From contig CBDCVG010000094.1 in NCBI GenBank assembly GCA_965222765.1, positions 434,001 through 498,000 on the forward strand: a DNA stretch of 64,000 nucleotides, in the 5' to 3' direction. Below are positions 18,496 to 27,823 of this stretch, one piece after another. Source of the stretch: Caldora sp965222765. Its GTDB lineage: Bacteria > Cyanobacteriota > Cyanobacteriia > Cyanobacteriales > Coleofasciculaceae. The first letter of the stretch is position 1, and each line of letters starts with the position of its first letter. The notes below the pieces were generated by a model that was not told the origin of the DNA, did not search any database, and saw nothing but the letters and a program-made list of their open reading frames with translations. The translations under genes and the position numbers were made by a program.

Positions 18496-19871
18496 TCATC
18501 TATTTACTCCTTTGACTGTGAGATACCTCTGTAAGACATTCAAAACTTTCTCCTGCTCAATTGGTTTTGCTAAAAAGCCGGAAGAACCGACCACTTTTGC
18601 CCTTACTCGGTCTACAATGCCATCACTACTAGTGAGAATAATCACAGGAATCTCTTGGAAAGTCGAAATCCGGCGAATTTGGGCACAGACTTCATACCCG
18701 TTGGCAATCGGCATGACCAAATCTAAGAAGATAAGATCAGGTTTGTACTCTAGGAGCATCGGTAGTGCTTGGAGTGGATCCTCAATATTGAGACATCGAT
18801 AGCCGTTTTTACTGAGAATCTGTTCCATCCTCTGGATACAAGTCTTACTATCCTCGATATATGCCACTAAAGGAGCAGCATTCCGGTTATAATCCTTCGG
18901 TTTTGGGCGTTGGGTATTCTTATTTTCTTCTGTTCCCGTGTCTTTGTTTCTCGTTAAAGGATTTGGGGGTATCCGGTTGGCAATTAGTGACTCAGAAGCA
19001 GTGGCTGTAGTTGTGTCTAAAGAATAGAATGAGTCCTCAACCTCAATGAGTTCGATTAAACCTCCACGAATGTAGGGCAGGATAGGTTTAGTCATCAGCA
19101 GCAGATTCCGACTTAATTTAATCGATAAATCCCTGAGAGTCTGATTACCATTAGCCAAGGTGCTAAGGTTACGGTAGACAGTGTAAGAGGTTTGCCGTTG
19201 TAATTCTTCTGCTTGGCGGATTGTAGGAGCCAAGTTCGGGGAAATATCTGCCAAACCAGCCTCTTGCCAAGCTGTCCAAAATTTTATTACTTCCTGCCAA
19301 ACTTGCTCAGCTCGAATCTCAATCAAGGTTGAATTGATGTTGTATTGAGATATTGGCTCATAGGTTAATCGCAATCCTGAATGATCACCCCCTTGTTCTA
19401 ATTGCTGGATGATATCGAACAGAATTTCTTTAATGTGTCCCCTTCAAAGAATGCTTCTATTTGATCCTTGCGAACTTTTTTCTGTTCAACCAGCCTTAAT
19501 AGGGATTCATAACCCAAAAGATTATTATGTAGCTTCAAGTCTTGAGCCACAGACTCTCGATAATTTTCCACTGCTTGGTTACTGTTTTCCCTAGTAGTGT
19601 AGAGAGCTAACTGTGGGCAGTGCCTAGCTAGCTGCCGACACCAACGACGCATGGGATGGATGGTACTCGAACAACTAATTAAACTACCGGACTGAAAAAA
19701 TAAACTCCACTGTTGGTTGGGAGTATTGTTAGTCTGTAAGCCTAAATGACCGGTAATATTGTTGCTAACGTAGCTTTTAATTTGCTGTGTTAGTTCATCA
19801 ATCTTACCTATTTCATGTGTCTGTATATTCGACTTGATTGATCTTATGGATGGTGGCGTAAGCATAGTCAA
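18496..19871 (-). pseudogene. pixG: PatA/PixG-family response regulator, split by a frameshift
   Basis: Two frames together make one PatA-family protein of about 458 residues. The 5' part (19398-19871, 157 codons) carries the start of the N-terminal PATAN-type domain and ends prematurely. The 3' part continues in another frame, where the DNA next to the first stop encodes IKEILFDIIQQLEQGG followed by the rest of that domain and a C-terminal receiver (AYIEDS, FLDLVMP, AKPIEQE). The frames meet at a GGGG run at about 19439-19442; one extra G would restore reading. Family members act as pilus-associated phototaxis regulators (PixG) or heterocyst regulators (PatA). It is first in the operon. It may be a real mutation, a slippage site or an assembly error. 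Confidence 0.8.
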
Positions 19872-20673
19872 AAAAACTAAACTTCAGGGCAGCGATAATG
19901 AGTACAACAGTAAATATAGTCATCATTAAAATTATGGCAGTCTATTTTGTTCATCATGTAAGCAATAGAATCTCTTCAGCAGTACCTGAGTTATGTTAGC
20001 TGAGATAAAATGCACACAAATCTTGAAGTATCTACAGATAGTTCTTGGCTGAGATACTTCTATCCCGAAAGCATAAACTGCGAAAATTGAGTATTTGAAA
20101 ATGATTCAAATTTCAAATACATCCTCTACTTATTGGGCTTGATTGACTAATATTTCTGATGGCTCAGATTCAAGAAGTATGTATTAGTGCATCTAGACAA
20201 AATGAAGCACTATTAGTAAACAATTGATTTTTCAGTCATTGCTCAATTTGTTATCGACAGTTGTCAGCACCCTGAATCTGGCTCTTGCTGAAGAGTAATA
20301 AAATGACTAGACAAAGATATAGATTATAGTCAAGCCTTAGTCGGTTACTTCTCCTGCCAACTAATTCTTGTTTCTGAGCAGTAGTACCCTTGGGTATTCA
20401 TATTGGCATACTCCAATAGTATATGTCACTACAAACTGAAAAAAATATTTATTTTTTTTACTCTAGTGGTAGTTTTTAATTTCTCTAGTTTTCCAAAAAT
20501 GTTGTGTGTACTTCTTTGACATTCGTAATACCATGAACAACGAGTCTCCAAGTTAGGGAGCAGGGAGCAGGGAGCAGGGAGTAGGGAAGAGGAGTAGAGA
20601 CATAGTATGCTACGTCTCTAGAGGTATCCCAGCAATGAATGTTGTACAAACAGCCAACAACCAACAACCAAGC
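19872..20673. other. Divergent intergenic region upstream of the phototaxis operon and larB
   Basis: About 800 bp with no convincing gene. It is AT-rich, with a T-rich run near 20445-20460 and an array of GGGAGCA heptamers at 20549-20590. As the only long non-coding stretch upstream of the minus-strand operon it should hold that operon's promoter, and larB's on the other side. I cannot point to specific boxes. Confidence 0.5.
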
Positions 20674-21477
20674 ATGACTGAATCTGATGTTTTACATTCC
20701 CTATTGAAAGCCGTTGCTGCTGGTAAAGTGAGCCCAGCTGATGCTTTGGACAAACTCAATAATTTTGCTTACGAATCAGTGGGTGATTTTGCCAAAATTG
20801 ATCATAACCGTACGCTGAGAACCGGCTTTCCAGAAGTAATTTGGGGTTCAGGGAAGACCCTTGAGCAAATTACTCAGATTATGGAAGTAATGCGAGAGCG
20901 CAATGAGACAATACCAAACCCTGTGCCGATTATGGTAACGCGAATTGAACCAGATATCTATGCCCAACTGAAGGCACAAGTCCCAGATGTTCAATACTAC
21001 CCAACTGCTAGGATCTGTGCCATTGCTCCTAAAAGCAGTAAACCCCAATATTTAGGAACTATCAGTCTCATCTGTGCTGGAACATCTGATTTGCCAGTTG
21101 CTGAAGAAGCTGCTATTACTGCCGAACTGTGTGGTTTTCAGGTGCAGCGTCTCTGGGATGTGGGAGTAGCTGGTATCCAGCGCCTACTGAGTAACCTTCA
21201 AGTAATCGATGAAGCAGATGTCCTGATTGTGATTGCTGGGATGGAAGGAGCATTACCCAGTGTGGTAGCTGGTTTAGCAAATTGTCCGGTGATTGCTGTC
21301 CCCACTAGTATTGGTTATGGGGCAAGTTTTGGAGGTCTTGCTCCCCTCTTGACAATGCTAAATTCTTGTGCACCTGGTATAGGTGTAGTTAATATTGATA
21401 ATGGTTTTGGAGCTGCTATCTTGGCTGGACAAATTCTCAGGACAGCTAATAAGTTAGGGATAAAGTCGAGGTATTGA
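20674..21477 (+). CDS. larB: Nickel-pincer cofactor biosynthesis protein LarB
   Basis: About 267 residues from the ATG of MTESDVLHSLL. An upstream in-frame ATG (20635) would add 13 repeat-derived residues (MNVVQTANNQQPS). The N-terminal helical region is followed by the AIR-carboxylase-like (PurE-like) fold: FPEVIWGSGKTLEQI, then ICAGTSDLPVAEEAAITAEL, VLIVIAGMEGALPSVVAGL and PTSIGYGASFGGLAPLLTML. LarB carboxylates and hydrolyses nicotinate adenine dinucleotide in the first step of making the lactate-racemase nickel cofactor. No larC, larE or larA is nearby; many cyanobacteria have larB alone, so the cofactor route here is uncertain. Confidence 0.92.
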   Translation: MTESDVLHSLLKAVAAGKVSPADALDKLNNFAYESVGDFAKIDHNRTLRTGFPEVIWGSGKTLEQITQIMEVMRERNETIPNPVPIMVTRIEPDIYAQLKAQVPDVQYYPTARICAIAPKSSKPQYLGTISLICAGTSDLPVAEEAAITAELCGFQVQRLWDVGVAGIQRLLSNLQVIDEADVLIVIAGMEGALPSVVAGLANCPVIAVPTSIGYGASFGGLAPLLTMLNSCAPGIGVVNIDNGFGAAILAGQILRTANKLGIKSRY

Positions 21478-21572
21478 TCTGTCGTAGTTGGTAGGGGCGG
21501 GTTTATCAATATTGAACTGAATAGGCTACATTCTTTGAACCCGCCCCTTGTATATTTAGTGCTTGCTGCCTG

Positions 21573-22772
21573 CTATACCAACTTTTCGGCTTCTTCCTCT
21601 TTAATTCTTCCTTCGTCCAAATCAGAACTTTTTCCAGTCTTCATCAAGAAAGATATTAACCACGGCCCTATCAGAATAATCATTAACATTCGAGACATTT
21701 GCATTGTTAGGACTAATCCAGCGTCACCGCCTAGCTGCATAACGGTGGCAATCATTGCCTCAAGTCCCCCGGGAGTGAATCCTAAAACAGCAGTTACTGT
21801 GTCAACCTGGGTAACTACGTGGAACTCATAGCCAACTCCTAAACAAAGAACAATTAGCATGAGTACTAAACCCACCTCAATTAACACTGCTTTGAACAGT
21901 TTCTGGGCAGCTTGTCGATTAAACTTGAGACCAATATAAACTCCAATGAATAGCAGTCCTGTAGCAAATAGCCACGGTGGTACTTGTAATTTATATGGTA
22001 GTTCCCAAAATGCCACTAATGCTACGATCATGGGACCCAAGAGTTCAGATGCAGGCAAGTTTAGTCGATTCCCTCCCCAAATCCCGACACCACAGCATCC
22101 AGCTAGCACCAATAGGTTCAAAAGCATTGGCATTGGTAGGTTACTATCTACCGCAATGTTGACTGTAGCTTGGGTAACTGGGTTGGCTGGAAAAATTAAA
22201 CCTGCTGCACTTGGTATAAATAAGACAACCAGCAATACTCGAAGATACTGAAGTACTGCAATAGCGATCGCATCAGCTCCCATTTCTTCACCGATAGCAA
22301 CAATAGTAGAAGCTGCACCAGGTATAAAGGCTAACAAACCAGTGACGCGATCGATACCAGTCCAACGGGATAACAGATACCCGTGGAACAAGCTCAGACT
22401 ACCTGTGAGTAGAACACATAGCAGTATCGGAATAGCATAGGTGGTTGCCATGCTCAGTGTTTCTGGGGAGAAGCGAACAGCAGTAGCAAGACCAACAGAT
22501 GCCTTCCCAAGGGTCATAAAAACTGGAGGAAGGGGTTGGGGGTTACTTGCGATAGTTGCATAAACAATACCCATGATCATTGGACCGAGTAACCAACCTA
22601 CCGGAACATTAAGCCAGCTGAAGAGTAATCCAGCCAAGAGACCAAGGATTAGCTGCTCGGTAATTTTTTGTACCCTTGGCAAGCTTATTACAGTTTTTTG
22701 CTTCAATTGAGTGAGTTGCTCTTGATAGCTTTTACCTTGGGATTTAGTTGAAGGGAGAATTTTCCAAACCAC
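21573..22772 (-). CDS. AbrB-family integral membrane protein
   Basis: 399 residues, strongly hydrophobic after a ~45-residue cytoplasmic start. It has the duplicated membrane AbrB domain: LLAGLLFSWLNVPVGWLLGP in the first repeat and LLVLAGCCGVGIWGGNRLNL with LLGPMIVAL in the second, plus GFTPGGLEAMIATVMQLGG near the end. About ten membrane segments. The family (often misnamed ammonia monooxygenase or transcriptional regulator) is of unproven function; some members were linked to transport or redox-linked regulation. It converges with larB with a ~95-bp gap, and its last residues are very acidic (EGRIKEEEAEKL). Confidence 0.85.
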   Translation of the reverse strand: MVWKILPSTKSQGKSYQEQLTQLKQKTVISLPRVQKITEQLILGLLAGLLFSWLNVPVGWLLGPMIMGIVYATIASNPQPLPPVFMTLGKASVGLATAVRFSPETLSMATTYAIPILLCVLLTGSLSLFHGYLLSRWTGIDRVTGLLAFIPGAASTIVAIGEEMGADAIAIAVLQYLRVLLVVLFIPSAAGLIFPANPVTQATVNIAVDSNLPMPMLLNLLVLAGCCGVGIWGGNRLNLPASELLGPMIVALVAFWELPYKLQVPPWLFATGLLFIGVYIGLKFNRQAAQKLFKAVLIEVGLVLMLIVLCLGVGYEFHVVTQVDTVTAVLGFTPGGLEAMIATVMQLGGDAGLVLTMQMSRMLMIILIGPWLISFLMKTGKSSDLDEGRIKEEEAEKLV

Positions 22773-22961
22773 GGAGTTTAGAGAGAGTATGAAATATTTG
22801 CTTAGTCTAATCTAATTCTAAAGGAGGATGCAGAGATGGGTGAATCTCATTGAGGGTAAAGAGTGTAGTGGGAGCATCTTGCTCAGGGGTGAGGTGACTA
22901 TAAATAATGGGTTTCCCGCCACTTTTTGTGAGCTAGACAACTGACAATATAGGTTCAAAGC

Positions 22962-23567
22962 ATGGCTTACAGTGATTTCACGCTAGATGAGCTCTTAGAC
23001 AAATTCGATCTGGCTATTGAAGATATTCCAGGTTTATTTCTTGGAATAGAAGCTAAAGAAGCCAATGCTTATCTGACACAAACCTTGAAACAAAATTTGG
23101 ATCTTGCCATTGCTATCAATACGGAAAAGGCACGATCAGAGATGATTATTTCGCCGATTCTACTCGAAGTTCGTCGCCGCTATTCTCAACATTTAAGCTT
23201 GTTTTCGGGAGTGGAATTTAATGTTGATCGTGCTCAGGGATTAAATGGAGTTTGTGATTTTATCCTCAGCCAGTCTCCTGAGCAACTTCTCATTCGTACC
23301 CCGGTTGTTACCATTGTCGAGGCAAAAAATGAAAACCTGAAAAGTGGTTTTGCTCAGTGCATCGCTGCAATGGTTGGCGCACAAATCTTCAATGCCCATA
23401 AACAAAATATGATTAAGACTATTTATGGTGTTGTGACTATTGGAACAATCTGGAGATTTATCCAACTCCAGGATAAGAAATTGCAGATTGATTTGAAAGA
23501 ATATTATATTGAGAATCTAGCCCAAATTTTAGGAATTCTCTGTTTCCTTGCTGAACCTCAGCTATAA
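22962..23567 (+). CDS. Conserved protein with a PD-(D/E)XK nuclease-like core
   Basis: 201 residues. I do not recognise a named family, but the middle has the pattern of a restriction-nuclease-like fold: an early glutamate in MIISPILLEVRR, GVCDFILSQSPEQ (Asp) and VVTIVEAKNEN (E-x-K). The segments MIISPILLEVRRRY and AQCIAAMVGAQIFN recall cyanobacterial hypothetical proteins often near Uma2 genes. An intact Uma2 gene follows 140 bp later on the same strand, but there is no partner methylase, so restriction is not implied. The start ATG follows CAAAGC without a strong ribosome site. Nuclease activity is inferred, not shown. Confidence 0.7.
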   Translation: MAYSDFTLDELLDKFDLAIEDIPGLFLGIEAKEANAYLTQTLKQNLDLAIAINTEKARSEMIISPILLEVRRRYSQHLSLFSGVEFNVDRAQGLNGVCDFILSQSPEQLLIRTPVVTIVEAKNENLKSGFAQCIAAMVGAQIFNAHKQNMIKTIYGVVTIGTIWRFIQLQDKKLQIDLKEYYIENLAQILGILCFLAEPQL

Positions 23568-23707
23568 ATGTGAGCTAACAGTATTGCTGCAAAAATGAGA
23601 TGCTCTCTGTGAGGCTCATTACCCAGCCTGAAAGAAGTAGATTATGGGGGTAGCAAAGTCAAATATCAAATTTGGTAAACTGAAGGCATTGATTGGGGTT
23701 CAAACCT

Positions 23708-24334
23708 ATGACCCTTGGAATTGACCAACCAATACAACAGAAGCTCCTGAACTTTGGCGAGTTTCTTGCCCGTTATGGTAGTGATAACCGTTATGAACTG
23801 ATTGATGGAGAAGTTTTCGACTTGGAACCAACGGGCAAATATGAAGAAGTTGCTGCCTTTATCACCACCAAAGTTTGTGTTCAGATCGACAGAGCAAGCT
23901 TACCTTGGTTTGTTCTTCAACGAGGACTATTTCGCCCTTCTAATATTGGAATGACTGCATTTCTACCTGATGTCGCCGTCGTTGATCGAGCAGAACTTGC
24001 TAGAGAACCACTTTGGTTTGAGCAATCGGTTCTGACTCGTGGCAATTCGATTAAGTTTGTAGCGGAAGTCGTTAGTAGCAATTGGCAAAATGATTATGCT
24101 CGTAAGGTCGAAGACTACGCGGCTTTAGGCATTCCCGAGTATTGGATTGCAGACTATGCGGGACTAGGTGGTATCCGGCATATTGGGAAGCCCAAACAAC
24201 CCACCCTTTCTATCTGTACTCTAGTAGATGAAGAGTATGAAATTCAATTACTCCGAGGTAATCAGATGATCAACTCTACAAGTTTCCCCGATTTGAACTT
24301 GACGGCTGAGCAAGTCTTGAGGGCAGGTAGGTAA
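23708..24334 (+). CDS. Uma2-family putative endonuclease
   Basis: About 208 residues from the ATG of MTLGIDQPIQ, normal for the family. Uma2 (DUF820) proteins have a PD-(D/E)XK fold: RYELIDGEVFDLEPTG near residue 30, FLPDVAVVD near 90 (first acid), and IKFVAEVVSSNWQNDYARKV near 120-135 (E-x-V-S then Lys), followed by YAALGIPEYWIADY. Unlike the fragment at 963-1295 all catalytic blocks are present. These genes occur in dozens of copies in cyanobacterial genomes and their targets are unknown. The stop lies two bases from the converging histidine kinase stop. Confidence 0.88.
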   Translation: MTLGIDQPIQQKLLNFGEFLARYGSDNRYELIDGEVFDLEPTGKYEEVAAFITTKVCVQIDRASLPWFVLQRGLFRPSNIGMTAFLPDVAVVDRAELAREPLWFEQSVLTRGNSIKFVAEVVSSNWQNDYARKVEDYAALGIPEYWIADYAGLGGIRHIGKPKQPTLSICTLVDEEYEIQLLRGNQMINSTSFPDLNLTAEQVLRAGR

Positions 24335-24336
24335 TA

Positions 24337-27300
24337 CTAATGCACTATATTATTGAGTTCTCCGCGCTTTAAAAAGACGCAGATTCTGAGCGTCTGATTC
24401 TTGTTATCACTGATTAATCGGAAGCTCAATCCAAATTCTGTACCCATCTCTGGTTCCGACAAACAAGTTAACATTCCTTGATGTTTACCCACTACAATCT
24501 GATAGCTAATCGCCAGTCCTAATCCAGTTCCTGCACCTACTGGTTTAGTAGAGAAGAAGGGGTCAAAAATCCTGTTTCTAACTTCAGGCGTCATTCCCAG
24601 TCCATTGTTAGCAATCCGAATGGCTACCCGATCTGGATCTAAAGTTTCAGTACTTATAGTAATTTGACCTGGTAAAGTGCGACTGTCTGATTCAAGTGCA
24701 TCAATCCCATTGCTAATGATATTCATAAATACCTGATTGAGCTGACTTGGGTAACACTCAACTAAGGGCAAATTGCCATACTCTTTGATTAGTTGAAATT
24801 CAACACCCCCAGGCTGGTGTTTAAATCGGTGTTGTAGGAGCAGCAGAGTATTATCGATACCTTGATGAATATCCACCCGCTTGCGCTCTTTTTTCTCCAA
24901 ATTAGAGAAGTTTTTAAGAGAGAGCACAATCTCAGATATGCGGTTAGCACCTTCTCGCATGGAAGCTAGCAGTTTCGGGAAATCTTCAATGATGAAATCT
25001 AGTTCAATGTTGTGCAATTCTTCAGTAATCTCTGGTACTGGCTCGGGGTAATGTTGTTGGTAAAGCTGCAGTAGGTGTAACAGATCTTGGATATACTCAC
25101 TTGCTGGGTAGATGTTGCCATAGATGAAGCTAATGGGGTTGTTGATTTCGTGGGCAACTCCTGCCACTAACTGACCCAAACTAGCCATATTTTCTTGCTG
25201 CACCAACTGAGCTTGGGTATCTTGGAGTTCTTTTAAGGTTTTCTCCAATTGCTGCGCTTTTTCCCTTTCTTGCTCACTAAGTGTTTGCAACGCTGCCTCA
25301 GCCTGTTTGCGTTCAGTAATATCTTTTGTGGTAATTGCGATACCATCGGCAAGAGGAACAACCATGTGGTGAAGCCACTCGGCTGTAACTTCTGGTGTTG
25401 AAATGGAGAATTCTTCTTCTAATACTTCTTTGGTTTCTACGACACGGACATACTTGTCAAAAAAACCCGCTGTGAGATTGATCGGGAGCAGTTTACACAG
25501 TCTCTTGCCAATTATTTCATCTTTGGGGAGGGAAATCATCTGCTCACCGCGAGAGTTCACATCAATAAAGGTGAAATCGATGATGTCTCCTGTTACATCT
25601 CGCAAACTCTGGAAGATGAAAAAGGCATCTAAACTACCTTCCGCTGCGGCGCGGTAGCGTGCTTCACTTTCTAACAAAGCAGCTTTTGCTTGCTGGAGTT
25701 CGGTAATATCAGTTTGAATACCAATATAGTGAGTCAACTTCCCTAATACATCTCTTACTGGAGAAATGGACAGTTCATTCCAAAAGAGAGTACCGTCTTT
25801 GCGGAAGTTCCGTAAAGTGACATGACATTCTCTTTCTTCCTTAAGTGCTCTCCACAATTCCTCCAGAGCCGGTTGAGTTGTCTCTTTTCCTTGCAAAAAG
25901 CGGCAGTTTTTGCCTATGACTTCATTAATTGAGTAACCTGTTATCCGTTCAAACCCTGGATTGGCGTAAATAACTGGGTTATCAGGTTGGAGGGGATCAG
26001 TAATAATAATACCGTTACTAGAAGCAGCGATCGCTCGGTCTAGTAATCGTAAACGCTCTTCTGATTGTCTGCGATCGCTAATATCTAGAGCTACTCCATC
26101 AACAATGACATCACCATTATCCAAGCAGGAATAGCGAGTGCTATCTCGAACCCACTTCACCTCACCTGAAGTAGAAACAATCCGGTATTCATGATTACTA
26201 GGTTCAAGGGTTTCGACTGAGGTTCTTAATGATGCCTCGAAATTTGCTCTGTCTTCAGGATGAATCGCTTGTATGTAGAGCTCTGGAGCAACTATTATCT
26301 CCTGGGGAACTAAGCCAGTAAGTTCACGCTCTCCCTCACTAATATAAACGAAAGAAATCTTCCCATCTTTATGAACCACGCCCCGATAAACGGTACCAGG
26401 AATATTGGCAGCCATTGCCGCTAGCTGTTGTTGACTCTCACGCAATGCTGACTCGGAACGCTTGCGCCCAATTAAAGAACTCAATTGACTAGCAAGAGCA
26501 CTGACTAACTCAATTAAGCGCTCTTCTCGTGGGCTGGCTTCTCGTTTAAAGAAAACCAATATTGCTAACACTTGCTCATTGAGAATAATGGGAACCCCGA
26601 AACAGGCTTTTAACCCTATCTCCTTAGCAAACTGGGAACGGAGAAAAACTCTGCAGGACTCGACAGAAACATCTGTAAACCAATAAGGCTGTTTGGATAG
26701 CCAGATTTGCCTGAGGATTCCCTTGTTAGTAGAAAATCTTAACAGCTCACTCTTGCGTCTGAATTCCTCAAAACTTTCATCCCTGACATACCAACCTGGT
26801 CCATATTCGAGTACTGTAGTCTCTTGGTTGGGAATCCAGAATTCGCCAAAATCCCAACCAATTTTCTCACAAACTTGGCACAGGGTAGCCTCTAGGGCGG
26901 AGTGGAAGTCGGAAGCTTCATGAATTGCTTTGGTGGTTGTTAGTAATAGTTGTAGTTGTGCATTTTGAGAGGCAAGTTGCTTTTGTTGTTGTTCTAGTTG
27001 TTTTTTTTGCCTATAAATAGTTAGTTGATTTTCTATACGCGCTAAAACTTCTTGAACTTGAAAGGGTTTGCTGATATAGTCTACTCCTCCCACCTCAAAA
27101 GCTTTGACTTTATCCCATACTTCTTCTAAGGCGCTCATAAAAATTACTGGGATATCCGCCGTCTGCTGGTTAGTCTTCAATCGCTGGCAAACTTCATAAC
27201 CATTCAGCTCTGGCATCTTGATATCAAGTACAATTAAGTCAGGCTTGTTAAGCTTTACAGCATTTAAGGCAAGAGTCCCATTAATTGCCTTCCTGACTTT

Positions 27301-27405
27301 ATACCCTCGCTCACTCAACATCGTGGTTAAAAGGCGCAGGTTTTGTGGTTGATCATCAACCAATAAGATGTCCGCAACAGAAAGCGATGGGAAATTGCTA
27401 TTCAT
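24337..27405 (-). CDS. Hybrid sensor histidine kinase (REC-GAF-PAS3-HisKA-HATPase)
   Basis: 1022 residues. Order: N-terminal receiver (about 12-130; LLVDDQ, LIVLDIKMP, SKPF); coiled coil; GAF domain (~150-310); three PAS/PAC units (~320-700), the second with the NPGFERITGYSINEVIGKNC and LTHYIGIQTDITE features of flavin-type PAS domains but with NCRFLQG, the reactive-cysteine block of LOV domains; then the dimerisation helix MASLGQLVAGVAHEINNP with the phospho-His, and a HATPase domain with N, G1 and G2 boxes. Soluble, so it probably senses an internal signal. No partner regulator is adjacent. The C-terminal tail (LKRGELNNIVH) is unusual. Confidence 0.88.
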   Translation of the reverse strand: MNSNFPSLSVADILLVDDQPQNLRLLTTMLSERGYKVRKAINGTLALNAVKLNKPDLIVLDIKMPELNGYEVCQRLKTNQQTADIPVIFMSALEEVWDKVKAFEVGGVDYISKPFQVQEVLARIENQLTIYRQKKQLEQQQKQLASQNAQLQLLLTTTKAIHEASDFHSALEATLCQVCEKIGWDFGEFWIPNQETTVLEYGPGWYVRDESFEEFRRKSELLRFSTNKGILRQIWLSKQPYWFTDVSVESCRVFLRSQFAKEIGLKACFGVPIILNEQVLAILVFFKREASPREERLIELVSALASQLSSLIGRKRSESALRESQQQLAAMAANIPGTVYRGVVHKDGKISFVYISEGERELTGLVPQEIIVAPELYIQAIHPEDRANFEASLRTSVETLEPSNHEYRIVSTSGEVKWVRDSTRYSCLDNGDVIVDGVALDISDRRQSEERLRLLDRAIAASSNGIIITDPLQPDNPVIYANPGFERITGYSINEVIGKNCRFLQGKETTQPALEELWRALKEERECHVTLRNFRKDGTLFWNELSISPVRDVLGKLTHYIGIQTDITELQQAKAALLESEARYRAAAEGSLDAFFIFQSLRDVTGDIIDFTFIDVNSRGEQMISLPKDEIIGKRLCKLLPINLTAGFFDKYVRVVETKEVLEEEFSISTPEVTAEWLHHMVVPLADGIAITTKDITERKQAEAALQTLSEQEREKAQQLEKTLKELQDTQAQLVQQENMASLGQLVAGVAHEINNPISFIYGNIYPASEYIQDLLHLLQLYQQHYPEPVPEITEELHNIELDFIIEDFPKLLASMREGANRISEIVLSLKNFSNLEKKERKRVDIHQGIDNTLLLLQHRFKHQPGGVEFQLIKEYGNLPLVECYPSQLNQVFMNIISNGIDALESDSRTLPGQITISTETLDPDRVAIRIANNGLGMTPEVRNRIFDPFFSTKPVGAGTGLGLAISYQIVVGKHQGMLTCLSEPEMGTEFGLSFRLISDNKNQTLRICVFLKRGELNNIVH

Positions 27406-27823
27406 TTATCAGTGGTTGAGTCAGCTCAATGATTAAGTTAAGTTGAAGGTTATCGCTCAAATCTGCTAAAGCTAATCTAACAACAGCACTAGCGATTTGC
27501 TAGGCATTAGTAAAATAGCCTTTGAAGTTACTACCTCAAAGCTTTCTCTCAACTGAGTTAAGATCGGTTGAGGTGAGTTTTTATCTAGGTATAGCACCCC
27601 AAGTTGTTCAGCAAGGTTATCAAGAAGTACAACCTTTGAAATAGACCTCTTGCCTAAATGCCAAAACTGAGTTTAGCAATAAGTATGTCTATTGTAGCTA
27701 TTTGTCTTCAATACCCCCATCTCTGGAGTCTCGCATCGGGAGCATCTCAAGTGATCGCAAGGTAGTAGGGTGACACGACTAAAATTGTAGGTTGGGTTAG
27801 CGATCAGATTTTGACACTTAACT
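27406..27823. other. Intergenic region with repeat fragments
   Basis: About 420 bp between divergent genes, so it should carry both promoters. Near the monooxygenase start it holds a fragment of the family C element (GTGACACGACTAAAATTG then GTAGGTTGGGTT, 27770-27802), ending 22 bases before the ATG, so the element may supply or disturb the leader. Confidence 0.5.
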
